Shown here one piece after another: positions 7,301 through 12,972 of a stretch of 25,999 nucleotides of DNA. The first letter of the stretch is position 1, and every line of letters begins with the position of its first letter. The translations under genes were made by a program, and so were the position numbers. The notes beneath the pieces were generated by a model. It saw only the letters and a program-made list of their open reading frames with translations. It did not search any database and was not told the DNA's origin. This DNA is from DAISLF01 sp964517345 (lineage in GTDB: Bacteria > Patescibacteriota > Gracilibacteria > Peribacterales > Peribacteraceae), in contig CAZFBZ010000019.1 in the NCBI GenBank assembly GCA_964517345.1, positions 1 through 25,999 of the forward strand, read 5' to 3'.

Positions 7301-8609
7301 CCGACGTCGTGGCCGTGGACAGGAAGTCACCGACGATATCCACCGTCACCGTCTTGCAGGCCGAAACCGTCAGAGGCGAGGAGAGGTGGAGGTTGGAGGT
7401 CTGATCCTTGGAATCGATCGTGCGCTTGCGGGAAACGCGAGCGCCGTTCACCGCGGCGTAGACGCCGTCGATGTCCGTCTCCGAGCCGAAGCCTTCGTGG
7501 AGAACCGTGAGGTCCTCAACCGAGACGGCATCGTCACAGGAAGCGGTGAGGTCGAGCGAGAGCATGGTCACGCCGACAGCACCCTGGGGAACCGTGTCCC
7601 CGACCGGGTTCTTGGAGGAGACAGTCACGTCGAGCGTTCCATTGCTGGTCGGCAGCGTGCTGTAACCGTTGAACGACATGGAATCCGAGAAGGTCTCGCC
7701 GTCGAGCGACTCGATGTCGCTGGCGGTGACCGTGTACTCGTCACCAGCCGGGAGGTCGCCGGACAGGGTCAGTTCGACCGTGTCATCGGCAACGAGCTTG
7801 GCGGACGTGACCGTCACGGCCGGGTTGGCTCCGGAGATGGTGTAGTTGGCAGCCGTCTCGGCGGTCGTCTGGTCGACGTCCACCGTGAAGGTGACCTCAA
7901 CCTTGTTCGACGCCGTGGCGACAGCATCGCTGATGCCTGCCTCAACGGGCTGGGTGCCGGTGCCACAATCGACACCGAAGCTCAGACCCTGATCGACGCG
8001 ATGAAGCATGACGACCATTTCGGCACGGTTCATGTTGTCGTTCGGGCGGACGCGGCCCGTGGAGTCGTCACCCTGGAGGACGCAGTGATCTGCGGCCGTC
8101 TGGATGCCCTCCGTGTACCACTGACCCGAGGGGTTATCCACGAACTGGGGCGCATCGCCGGTACCCTCGAGAGCGAAGGCGCGGACGATGAGCGCAGCAG
8201 CCTCAGCGCGGTTAATGTTGGCGCCGGGGCGTGCGTAACACGGATGGCTGCCGTAGCAGTTGCCGTCACCCTTGACCCACTGCTCCTTGGCGGCTTCCTC
8301 CATGTAGGGGTAGTACCAGGCCGAAGCCTTGACGTCGTCAAAGCTGGCAACAGCCGGGGGGGTGGAAAGGAGTCCACCGTTCATCATAACGAGCAGCTTC
8401 ACGAACTCGGCGCGGTTCGCCAGATCGGCGGCGCGGAAGCTCGGCTGCGTCGTGTCGAGGATGCCGTCGCTCGTGAGAGCATCAACGGCTTCCCCGTACC
8501 AGACACCCGACGGAACGTCGTTGTACGCGAGAGCCGTGCCCATGGTGGACAGGGTGATCGCGGTCGCAGACAGACCGGCGAGGACTTTCTTCAAACGAGA
8601 AATGTCCAT
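4389..8609 (-). CDS. SLH-domain S-layer protein, 1406 aa
   Basis: This is the largest gene here and a likely main surface-layer protein. Residues 1-28 form a signal peptide ending 'GTALA'. Three SLH domains follow, at about 29-78 ('NDVPSGVWYGEAVDAL', 'ADLANRAEFVKLLV'), 89-150 ('FDDVKASAWYYPYMEEAA', 'NINRAEAAALIVRAF') and 156-207 ('NDNMNRAEMVVML'). SLH domains bind pyruvylated secondary wall polymer. An Ig/SbsC-like domain lies at about 225-320 ('VATASNKVEVTFT'), and then many Thr/Ser/Asp-rich beta-sandwich units with the pattern 'KITLEIVGDVAG'. There are few lysines and paired cysteines scattered along the mature chain, suggesting disulfides outside the cell. The start at 8609 gives a clean signal peptide. 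The leader just upstream is pyrimidine-rich (TTCCTCTCTTTACTTCCTT) with no Shine-Dalgarno. A strong terminator follows. Confidence 0.92.
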   Translation of the reverse strand: MDISRLKKVLAGLSATAITLSTMGTALAYNDVPSGVWYGEAVDALTSDGILDTTQPSFRAADLANRAEFVKLLVMMNGGLLSTPPAVASFDDVKASAWYYPYMEEAAKEQWVKGDGNCYGSHPCYARPGANINRAEAAALIVRAFALEGTGDAPQFVDNPSGQWYTEGIQTAADHCVLQGDDSTGRVRPNDNMNRAEMVVMLHRVDQGLSFGVDCGTGTQPVEAGISDAVATASNKVEVTFTVDVDQTTAETAANYTISGANPAVTVTSAKLVADDTVELTLSGDLPAGDEYTVTASDIESLDGETFSDSMSFNGYSTLPTSNGTLDVTVSSKNPVGDTVPQGAVGVTMLSLDLTASCDDAVSVEDLTVLHEGFGSETDIDGVYAAVNGARVSRKRTIDSKDQTSNLHLSSPLTVSACKTVTVDIVGDFLSTATTSAEHNFAVELPSDFGSNAKQVTGNFPMRGSTFKVAAVRSGKVTIEYRTVSPDEVNVGDNGVVLGKFQVSTDSVEDQTLYSMTMEQNGSAGDGDVGNLKIRRSDGTVVTNTIASTTGDFVTFVFDPPFTILEGDKITLEIVGDVAGGAGDTVVMHFEEDSDVFAVGSLYGYGVNGQLYGSRVSIPTDNADTVTIDAGEFTVEIDGPAQQTYTRDQNDAVLANVIFTTGGDKIDIRKLFVAVQGNTTTGGLIALPISSVLENVTLRNKTTGRSIEGVRMSTNATDSARTSGVGVYQVYRFDDFEVSGKETFELRVDFIDNGTGVSPKNGDQFKVHICGEPTTLSSGTNTTGCTFSSLMTASTTYQMDVEGVSTGDKVNDVRPRGTITGNAQRIADATLTVAVKSIGSADTAVKNSKNINLLRFETRAGEAKDVLFTKAIFSSQSGSLNNAQNYTLWVDTDQDGKVDTILEKGATSQNSKITFNQLTGGGFVIPKEKTVVFEVHGDISASLTNDDLQLQFSTADSDYISAEQVDRGTDLSGIKTNGTCSVSSCDIVVTTVSSMLYSLVSQGNLYVSKDNTPLRNRQLLGGATADSVLRLNVRAENEDIAITDLQINSSGSTATSVDRLELYKDGATTPFASATVGGCGSDDTLGVTPGGGTSQAFCAKMQSRQLVIPKGTDVKVLVKPTLKTDVDGALAGETLQFWITKQAVSNNATGSGAVRARGDQSSNNLAFSDSDTSGEGEVFIGVSAPAAANVDIVGNKNFSVLSKIVTIANANPDANGTNVPTGVSDIGQFKVAVAAHGNSKNGLNKVILSGVVFNVNATNVALDTTGFKFFNKANSTITKSCTSMTTAGVAIVGSASGSFVVYCSGLADTAQSSVNTTIDQATDQTFVLQSNVTNSKVSSTSTSTLQVSLQNFDNISNTTFGAGSSNSHLEWLDKDSTSIGAGTTTSAVFRWVEYPDTTVKSTSYQS

Positions 8610-8790
8610 ATTAAGGAAGTAAAGAGAGGAAATAAAAGAAGGATTGATTGATGAGGTTGGTGCGGTGCAGAGATCCGGAGATGACTGCGGTCTTGCGTCG
8701 TGAGATTGAACGCGACCTTCGCAGAGCGAAGACAGGCGCTCGTCTCCTTAAATATAAAGAGGTCACACAAGGGCAGACACCTTATATATA
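8610..8790 (-). promoter_or_regulatory. Likely promoter and 5' leader region of the S-layer gene
   Basis: On the minus strand, TATA-like boxes lie at 8751-8756 (TATATT) and 8782-8790 (TATATATAA), the only strong AT-rich islands near the gene. Neither has a clear -35. Use of either would give a leader of roughly 135-170 nt. That leader would contain a perfect hairpin, CTTCGC (8717-8722) and GCGAAG (8726-8731), and end in a pyrimidine-rich stretch. Long leaders are common for S-layer genes; this assignment is inference. Confidence 0.35.
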
Positions 8791-8972
8791 GGCTGAGTGG
8801 GCGATACTCCCTTGCGGGGGTGGCAGACACTCAACAAGAAGGAACTACGAAAAAAACGGACCAAACACCGTGAAAAGCACGACCCAATCGCCCATGGAGG
8901 GCGCGGATGTGAAGATTGTCTCCGGGAGGAGGCAATGTGCCGAAATGACAATGAACATACAGTGCGACCACG

Positions 8973-9048
8973 CTCTCCTTCTTTGAGGAGCGGATCAGCG
9001 GGGATTCTAATCAAGGGGTTCCCGCTGAGGCAAGCTCCTAAAGGAGAG
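8973..9048. other. 76-nt three-helix hairpin
   Basis: Three nested perfect helices fold one long stem: CTCTCCTT (8973-8980) with AAGGAGAG (9041-9048), AGGAGC (8986-8991) with GCTCCT (9034-9039), and TCAGCGGG (8995-9002) with CCCGCTGA (9021-9028). An 18-nt apical loop closes it. No T-run lies on either side, so it is unlikely to be a simple terminator. It may be a small RNA, an mRNA leader element or a cruciform. Confidence 0.55.
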
Positions 9049-9103
9049 GAGTGGCAATCCAGATAACGCAAAACACTGGATCGCGTTACGGTCACGTTTT
9101 CAT

Positions 9104-9117
9104 GAAACACGTGTTTC
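9104..9117. promoter_or_regulatory. 14-bp perfect palindrome, possible operator
   Basis: GAAACACGTGTTTC is a perfect palindrome with a CACGTG core inside the AT-rich block upstream of the S-layer gene. A dimeric regulator site is plausible; no function is shown. Confidence 0.35.
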
Positions 9118-9688
9118 TCTTCATTTAATTGCTTTAATTTGGCGATTCTCTGGAGAAATTTAGCCTGAAAAGGCGTTTTTCGCGCGCATCGCAGAATACG
9201 CAAATGCTGTTGCATAATTCCGGATTAATGAGTGAAGTCGCTGTGTTGTACAAATTTTTTGTCACCTGGTACAGCAGAATTGTCACGGCGAATGCCTAGG
9301 AGTGCGTAAAATGGCTCAAAAAGCCCCTGTGATGAAAAAATGACTCATGCCAGGTTTGCTTTGCCTGACCGGAGCAGGCTGACGGCGCCAGAGCTGACGG
9401 CAGGAAAAGAAAACTGCACATCCCCTCTTTTTGACCTCACGCGCCTCCGTGACACGCGCGAGTGTCCCGAACGACACCGAACCCGGACCGAAACACGAAC
9501 GTCGCTCCTGGGGGCATTGGACGACCTCGTTTTTCACCGTGATGAGATGACACACCACAAACGACGCCCGATCACGATCGCGCGGAACCCTCGACAAAAA
9601 TTTTTCGACCGTGCCATCCGATGCGCGTTTGTGATGACGACGCTCGCCGCGCACGCGTCAGAGTGACCGCTCACACGAACATGCGCGC

Positions 9689-11122
9689 TCAGAACTTCCG
9701 GATCTCCTGTCCGCCCGCGGTGTCCTTCACTTCGTATCCTTTTTCCATGAGCAGATCGCGGATGCGATCGGAGCCGGCGAAATCTTTTTTCGCGCGCGCA
9801 GCTGCACGCTCATCCAGCAATTGCTGAATCTCCGCAGAAATCGCATGAGATTCGGGTTCAAAGCATCCGAAGGTGTGACGCGCCATCTGCAGAAACGCGA
9901 GCAGGCGCACGCGTGCCTCCGTTGGCCACGCACAACCGCGCGACCACGTCATCATCTCGAAGAGCGCCGCAAGCGCGCCGGACGTATTGAGATCTGCGTC
10001 CATCGCCGAACGAAAACGCGTCTCCCATTCCGCCACCTGCTCGACCGTCGCCGTTGCAGCGCCGTCCGCGTGCGCGGTTTTCATCTGCTCCATCCACTCG
10101 ACGATTTTGCGCCGCGCTTTGTGCGCGTCTTCCATCCCCTTCCACGCGAATTTTAAATTGGTGCGATAGTGGACCGAAAGCAGGTAGTACCGGAGATCGA
10201 GCGGAGAGTATTCCTGGGTGATAATGTCAGGAATAGTTATCACATTGCCGAGACTCTTGGACATTTTTCCGCCTGCGAGGTCGATTCTGCGCTTGTGGAG
10301 CCAGAAACGGGAGAAGGGTTGCGGGCCGCTGCACTCGCTCTGCGCGATCTCGCATTCATGATGCGGGAAGATGTTGTCCTCACCTCCGGTGTGCACGTCG
10401 AGCGTGTCGCCGAGTTCCTTGCGCGCCATCGCCGAGCACTCGATGTGCCATCCAGGAAATCCGTCGCCCCACGGAGACGGCCAGCGCAGGATGTGCTTCG
10501 CGTTCGCGCCGACGGTTTTTTTCCAGAGCGCGAAGTCCGCGGGATGGCGCTTCTCTTCATCGACGGCGACGCGCGCGCCGGCGTCCAAGTTCTCGAGTGT
10601 GTTCCCCGAGAGCATTCCGTACCGCGGGAAGGTGGTGACGGCGAAGTAGACGCCGTCCGATGTCTCATACGCATTGCCGCTCTTCACGAGCCGCTCGATG
10701 ATCGCGATCATCTCGGGAATCGTCTCGGATGCGCGCGGGCGTTTCGCGGGCTCGAGCATGTTCAGCGCTTTTTCGTCTTCCAGATACTGCTCTTCGTATT
10801 TGCGCGCGATCGCAATGACGCTCTCGTGCGTGACCGAACCGTGCTCGGCGCGCGCCTGCTTCTCGATTTTGTCCTCGCCCGTGTCGGCGTCGGCGACGAG
10901 GTGTCCGACGTCCGTGATGTTTTTCACGTGCGTCACGACGTACCCGTGTCCGGCCTCCATCCACCGGCGGAGGAGATCGGCCATGAGGAACGAGGAATAA
11001 TTCCCGACATGCGGGCGTCCGTAGACCGTGGGCCCGCACGTGTACATGGAGACCCTGCCGGACACGCTCGGCTCGAAGGATTCTTCCTTCTTGGAGTAGG
11101 TGTTGTAGAGCACGAGGGCCAT
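9689..11122 (-). CDS. cysS: Cysteinyl-tRNA synthetase
   Basis: This 477-aa class I aminoacyl-tRNA synthetase charges tRNA-Cys in the cytoplasm. The N-terminus 'LYNTYSKKEE' and 'YTCGPTVYGRPHVGN' carry a zinc-ligand cysteine and the HIGH-type motif (HVGN). 'GWHIECSAMA' and 'GGEDNIFPHHECEIAQSE' supply the other zinc ligands and signature. 'GGKMSKSLGN' is the KMSKS loop. A helical anticodon-binding region follows and ends 'KGYEVKDTAGGQEIRKF', as is typical. The length is normal. I chose the ATG at 11122 over the longer frame from 11182 because it begins like the family and a TATCCT box ends 8 nt upstream. Upstream lies a tract of strong hairpins, but I found no T-box sequence. Confidence 0.96.
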   Translation of the reverse strand: MALVLYNTYSKKEESFEPSVSGRVSMYTCGPTVYGRPHVGNYSSFLMADLLRRWMEAGHGYVVTHVKNITDVGHLVADADTGEDKIEKQARAEHGSVTHESVIAIARKYEEQYLEDEKALNMLEPAKRPRASETIPEMIAIIERLVKSGNAYETSDGVYFAVTTFPRYGMLSGNTLENLDAGARVAVDEEKRHPADFALWKKTVGANAKHILRWPSPWGDGFPGWHIECSAMARKELGDTLDVHTGGEDNIFPHHECEIAQSECSGPQPFSRFWLHKRRIDLAGGKMSKSLGNVITIPDIITQEYSPLDLRYYLLSVHYRTNLKFAWKGMEDAHKARRKIVEWMEQMKTAHADGAATATVEQVAEWETRFRSAMDADLNTSGALAALFEMMTWSRGCAWPTEARVRLLAFLQMARHTFGCFEPESHAISAEIQQLLDERAAARAKKDFAGSDRIRDLLMEKGYEVKDTAGGQEIRKF

Positions 11123-11130
11123 CGCGAAAG

Positions 11131-11136
11131 AGGATA
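11131..11136 (-). promoter_or_regulatory. -10 box of cysS, leaderless geometry
   Basis: TATCCT on the minus strand ends 8 nt before the cysS ATG, which predicts a start of transcription at or near the A of ATG. No good -35 or Shine-Dalgarno is visible. Confidence 0.4.
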
Positions 11137-11172
11137 GCAAACACGCACCCCGAGGAAACGCGAAAAGACGTG

Positions 11173-11298
11173 GGGGGTCCAATGCAGTGTGGCTCGCATT
11201 GGACCCCCATGGGGTGGGAGGAGGAAGCAGGCTTCCTCCCGGTGTTGCCGGTCCCCTGACCGGCGAGAGGTGACTCCCGTCATTGTGGTGAATGACGG
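11173..11298. other. Four consecutive perfect hairpins upstream of cysS
   Basis: Four perfect stems lie within 126 nt. GGGGGTCCAATGC (11173-11185) pairs with 11196-11208 (13 bp). GGAGGAAGC (11220-11228) pairs with 11231-11239 (9 bp; the 2-nt loop would open to a 4-nt loop). GCCGGTC (11247-11253) pairs with 11258-11264 (7 bp). CCGTCATT (11277-11284) pairs with 11291-11298 (8 bp). There is no open frame of note. The set looks like a structured RNA or a leader read towards cysS, but the strand is unknown. A palindrome, CTTGTACAAG, follows at 11328-11337. The whole gap 11123-11447 is non-coding. Confidence 0.6.
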
Positions 11299-11395
11299 AA
11301 GCGGCGAGAGTCTAGCGAGGATGACAACTTGTACAAGAAACTATCCAAAACAGGGCAAAAAAGCGGCTTCAGGCAGGGCTTCCGGACATCGCAAA

Positions 11396-11444
11396 GGTTC
11401 CCGGCAGGGATCGCGGGCGCGATCGTCTGCCGGGTTCCCGAACC
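11396..11444 (-). terminator. Strong hairpin after the 61-aa gene
   Basis: CCCGGCAG (11400-11407) pairs with CTGCCGGG (11427-11434), enclosing GATCGCG (11409-11415) with CGCGATC (11418-11424). GGTTC (11396-11400) can alternatively extend to GAACC (11440-11444). It lies directly after the stop of the small minus-strand gene at 11448. The nearest T6 on that strand is about 35 nt further on (11356-11361), so termination is likely but not canonical. Confidence 0.5.
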
Positions 11445-11447
11445 CCA

Positions 11448-11633
11448 TCAGTTGGAGCTCGGGAGCAAGCGCTTGGCCTTCACGATGGCCAGGTCGCTCA
11501 GGATGGTCCTCCGGATCAGCGCATCGATCGCGCTCTCCGGAGCTCCCGCCTCCTTGAGCAGCTGGACCTTGCGGGCCAGGCGCTGGAAGGCTTCCGTGGT
11601 GGCGGGGGGAGAGACTCGTTCTCTCTTGGACAT
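11448..11633 (-). CDS. Small basic helical protein of unknown function, 61 aa
   Basis: The peptide begins MSKRERVSPPATTEAFQRL and continues with two likely amphipathic helices ('FQRLARKVQLLKEAG' and 'PESAIDALIRRTILSDLAIVKAKRLL'). I do not recognise a family. Reasons to accept it are a plausible purine stretch AAGGGAG 8 nt before the ATG, its own TATACT box and leader, a strong hairpin after the stop, and a protein-like composition. A longer start at 11666 (72 aa) exists, but that ATG sits at the base of a leader hairpin. It could be a small RNA-binding or regulatory protein, which is a guess. Confidence 0.5.
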   Translation of the reverse strand: MSKRERVSPPATTEAFQRLARKVQLLKEAGAPESAIDALIRRTILSDLAIVKAKRLLPSSN

Positions 11634-11665
11634 GACGCAGACTCCCTTCATGACGTCGGTTCCCA

Positions 11666-11709
11666 TCTCTCAATCCATGAGAGACGTGAAAGGAACCGTA
11701 TGGAGTATA
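11666..11709 (-). promoter_or_regulatory. -10 box and leader hairpin of the 61-aa gene
   Basis: TATACT on the minus strand (11704-11709) would start a leader of about 65 nt. It contains a perfect hairpin, TCTCTCA (11666-11672) and TGAGAGA (11678-11684), with a 5-nt loop. No good -35 was found. Confidence 0.4.
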
Positions 11710-11719
11710 CACGAGGGTA

Positions 11720-11748
11720 TTGACTAAATAAAGTAATGTTTTTTAATA
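11720..11748 (+). promoter_or_regulatory. Distal promoter candidate for the aldolase gene
   Basis: TTGACT (11720-11725) is followed after 16-17 bp by TTTAAT/TTAATA (11742-11748) in an AT-rich block. It would give an 80-nt leader to the ATG at 11835. It lies back to back with the promoter of the 61-aa gene. Confidence 0.4.
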
Positions 11749-11778
11749 GGATATGTGGTTTTGCCCCATACAGGGCGT

Positions 11779-11807
11779 CTGGAAGCACACGGGCGACACG
11801 TGATAGT
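11779..11807 (+). promoter_or_regulatory. Proximal promoter candidate for the aldolase gene
   Basis: CTGGAA (11779-11784), a 17-bp spacer and GATAGT (11802-11807). The -10 box is 27 nt before the ATG, the same distance as in several other genes here. The same CTGGAA with a 17-bp spacer precedes gatC. The short leader is pyrimidine-rich and has no Shine-Dalgarno. Confidence 0.4.
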
Positions 11808-11834
11808 GTGAAGCCGCTTTCCCCAGCCCCCTCC

Positions 11835-12905
11835 ATGATGAAGCATGCCGACATCAAGCGCGTCCTCGGCGACCAGGCCGACTCGCTGCTGAACCATACC
11901 TGCAAGATCAGCAAAGACCGCCTGCACCTCCCGAGCATGAAGACCGTGCAGAACGTCTTCGCCGCATCCGATCGTCCGGCACGCGTGCTGACGAATCTGA
12001 AGGAGCTCTACAACCACGGCCGCCTGAAGGGTACCGGATACCTCTCAATCCTCCCGGTGGACCAGGGAATCGAGCATTCGGCGGGCGCGAGCTTCGCCAA
12101 AAACCCGGACTATTTCGACCCGGAGAACATCGTAGAATTGGCTATAGAAGGCGGCTGCAACGCGGTCGCCTCCACCGTCGGGGCGCTGGGAATCGTCGCC
12201 AAAAAATACGCCGACAAGATCCCCTTCATCGTGAAACTCAACCACAACGAACTGATGACCTACCCCAACAAATTCGACCAGGTGATGTTCGGATCTGTCG
12301 AGCAGGCGGCGATGATGGGCGCGCTCGGCGTGGGTGCCACGATCTACTTCGGCTCGCCGGAATCGGCGCGCCAGATCGTGGAGGTGAGCCAGGCGTTCGC
12401 GGAGGCCCACCGCCTCGGCATGTTCACCGTGCTGTGGTGCTACCTGCGCAATCCGGCGTTCAAAAAAGACGGCGTCGACTACCACCTGGCGGCCGACCTG
12501 ACGGGTCAGGCGAACCACCTCGGCGTCACCATCCAGGCCGACATCATCAAGCAGAAGCTGCCCGAGACGAACGGCGGCTACAACGTGCTGAACATGGCCG
12601 GCGGCAGCTACGGCAAGACCGACAAGCGCATCTACAGCGAGCTGACCAGCGACCATCCGATCGACCTGACGCGCTACCAGGTGGCCAACTGCTACATGGG
12701 ACGCATCGGGCTCATCAACTCCGGCGGAGCCTCGGGCGAGAACGATCTCGCGCAGGCGGTGATGACCGCGGTGATCAACAAGCGCGCGGGCGGCGCGGGA
12801 CTGATCTCGGGACGGAAGGCGTTCCAGAAGTCGCGCGATGAGGGCGTGGAGATCCTCAACGCCATCCAGGACGTGTACCTCTGCGAGGAGGTCACGGTGG
12901 CCTGA
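11835..12905 (+). CDS. fbaB: Class I fructose-bisphosphate aldolase, FbaB/DhnA type
   Basis: This 356-aa cytoplasmic enzyme interconverts fructose 1,6-bisphosphate with dihydroxyacetone phosphate and glyceraldehyde 3-phosphate. It follows E. coli FbaB almost block by block: 'GRLKGTGYLSILPVDQGIEHSAGASFA', 'YFDPENIVELAIEGGCN', 'GVDYHLAADLTGQANHLG', 'NCYMGRIGLINSGGASG' and 'INKRAGGAGLISGRKAF' (strings shown in part). K239 in 'ADIIKQK' is the expected Schiff-base lysine. The length is normal. The start is one of two adjacent ATGs (11835 or 11838). The frame is open upstream to 11736, but that covers promoter DNA. A strong terminator follows. The enzyme serves glycolysis or gluconeogenesis; the direction is not visible from sequence. 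Confidence 0.95.
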   Translation: MMKHADIKRVLGDQADSLLNHTCKISKDRLHLPSMKTVQNVFAASDRPARVLTNLKELYNHGRLKGTGYLSILPVDQGIEHSAGASFAKNPDYFDPENIVELAIEGGCNAVASTVGALGIVAKKYADKIPFIVKLNHNELMTYPNKFDQVMFGSVEQAAMMGALGVGATIYFGSPESARQIVEVSQAFAEAHRLGMFTVLWCYLRNPAFKKDGVDYHLAADLTGQANHLGVTIQADIIKQKLPETNGGYNVLNMAGGSYGKTDKRIYSELTSDHPIDLTRYQVANCYMGRIGLINSGGASGENDLAQAVMTAVINKRAGGAGLISGRKAFQKSRDEGVEILNAIQDVYLCEEVTVA

Positions 12906-12922
12906 TTCCCGTATATATCAGA

Positions 12923-12955
12923 AGAGGCCGGGCACCGCGCCCGACCTCTTTTTTT
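12923..12955 (+). terminator. Rho-independent terminator of the aldolase gene
   Basis: AGAGG (12923-12927) pairs with CCTCT (12945-12949), and CGGGC (12929-12933) with GCCCG (12939-12943). One mismatch separates the helices, and a run of seven T follows on the plus strand. It also separates the gene from the convergent yidC. Confidence 0.9.
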
Positions 12956-12972
12956 GACCCGGAAACGGCCTT

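Larger units (their letters stand above)
8791..9688. other. Long non-coding region between S-layer gene and cysS
   Basis: I see no convincing gene in these 900 bp. Open frames on both strands (for example 8763-9215 minus, 8797-9066 plus, 9340-9666 plus) have no family signature and unnatural composition. The region holds a long hairpin (8973-9048) and an AT-rich block (about 9060-9320) with several palindromes: TAACGC/GCGTTA flanking 9063-9087, GAAACACGTGTTTC at 9104-9117, TTCTC/GAGAA at 9146-9157, and TTGTACAA at 9246-9253. TTGTCAC occurs twice near 9259-9283. TCGACAAAAATTTTTCGA lies near 9591-9608. Confidence 0.6.

Noticed and set aside
4266..8651. 1461-aa open frame antisense to the S-layer gene
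   Set aside because: The minus strand has a signal peptide, three SLH domains and a terminator. The antisense product is Arg/Val/Asp/Gly-rich without domains; its length is a by-product of the strong codon bias of the real gene.
8763..9215. 150-aa minus-strand open frame upstream of the S-layer gene
   Set aside because: It has no family features, contains the long hairpin and palindromes, and covers the likely S-layer promoter region.
9311..9343. Tiny frame MAQKAPVMKK with TAAAAT just before its ATG
   Set aside because: Ten codons in AT-rich non-coding DNA could easily arise by chance, and nothing else supports it.
9316..9666. Overlapping 108-112-aa frames on both strands before the end of cysS
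   Set aside because: Neither shows a domain, a start signal or plausible composition.
11123..11298. T-box riboswitch for cysS
   Set aside because: Hairpins are present, but I found no T-box core sequence or antiterminator/terminator pair, and a -10 box lies right before the start codon, downstream of the hairpins.
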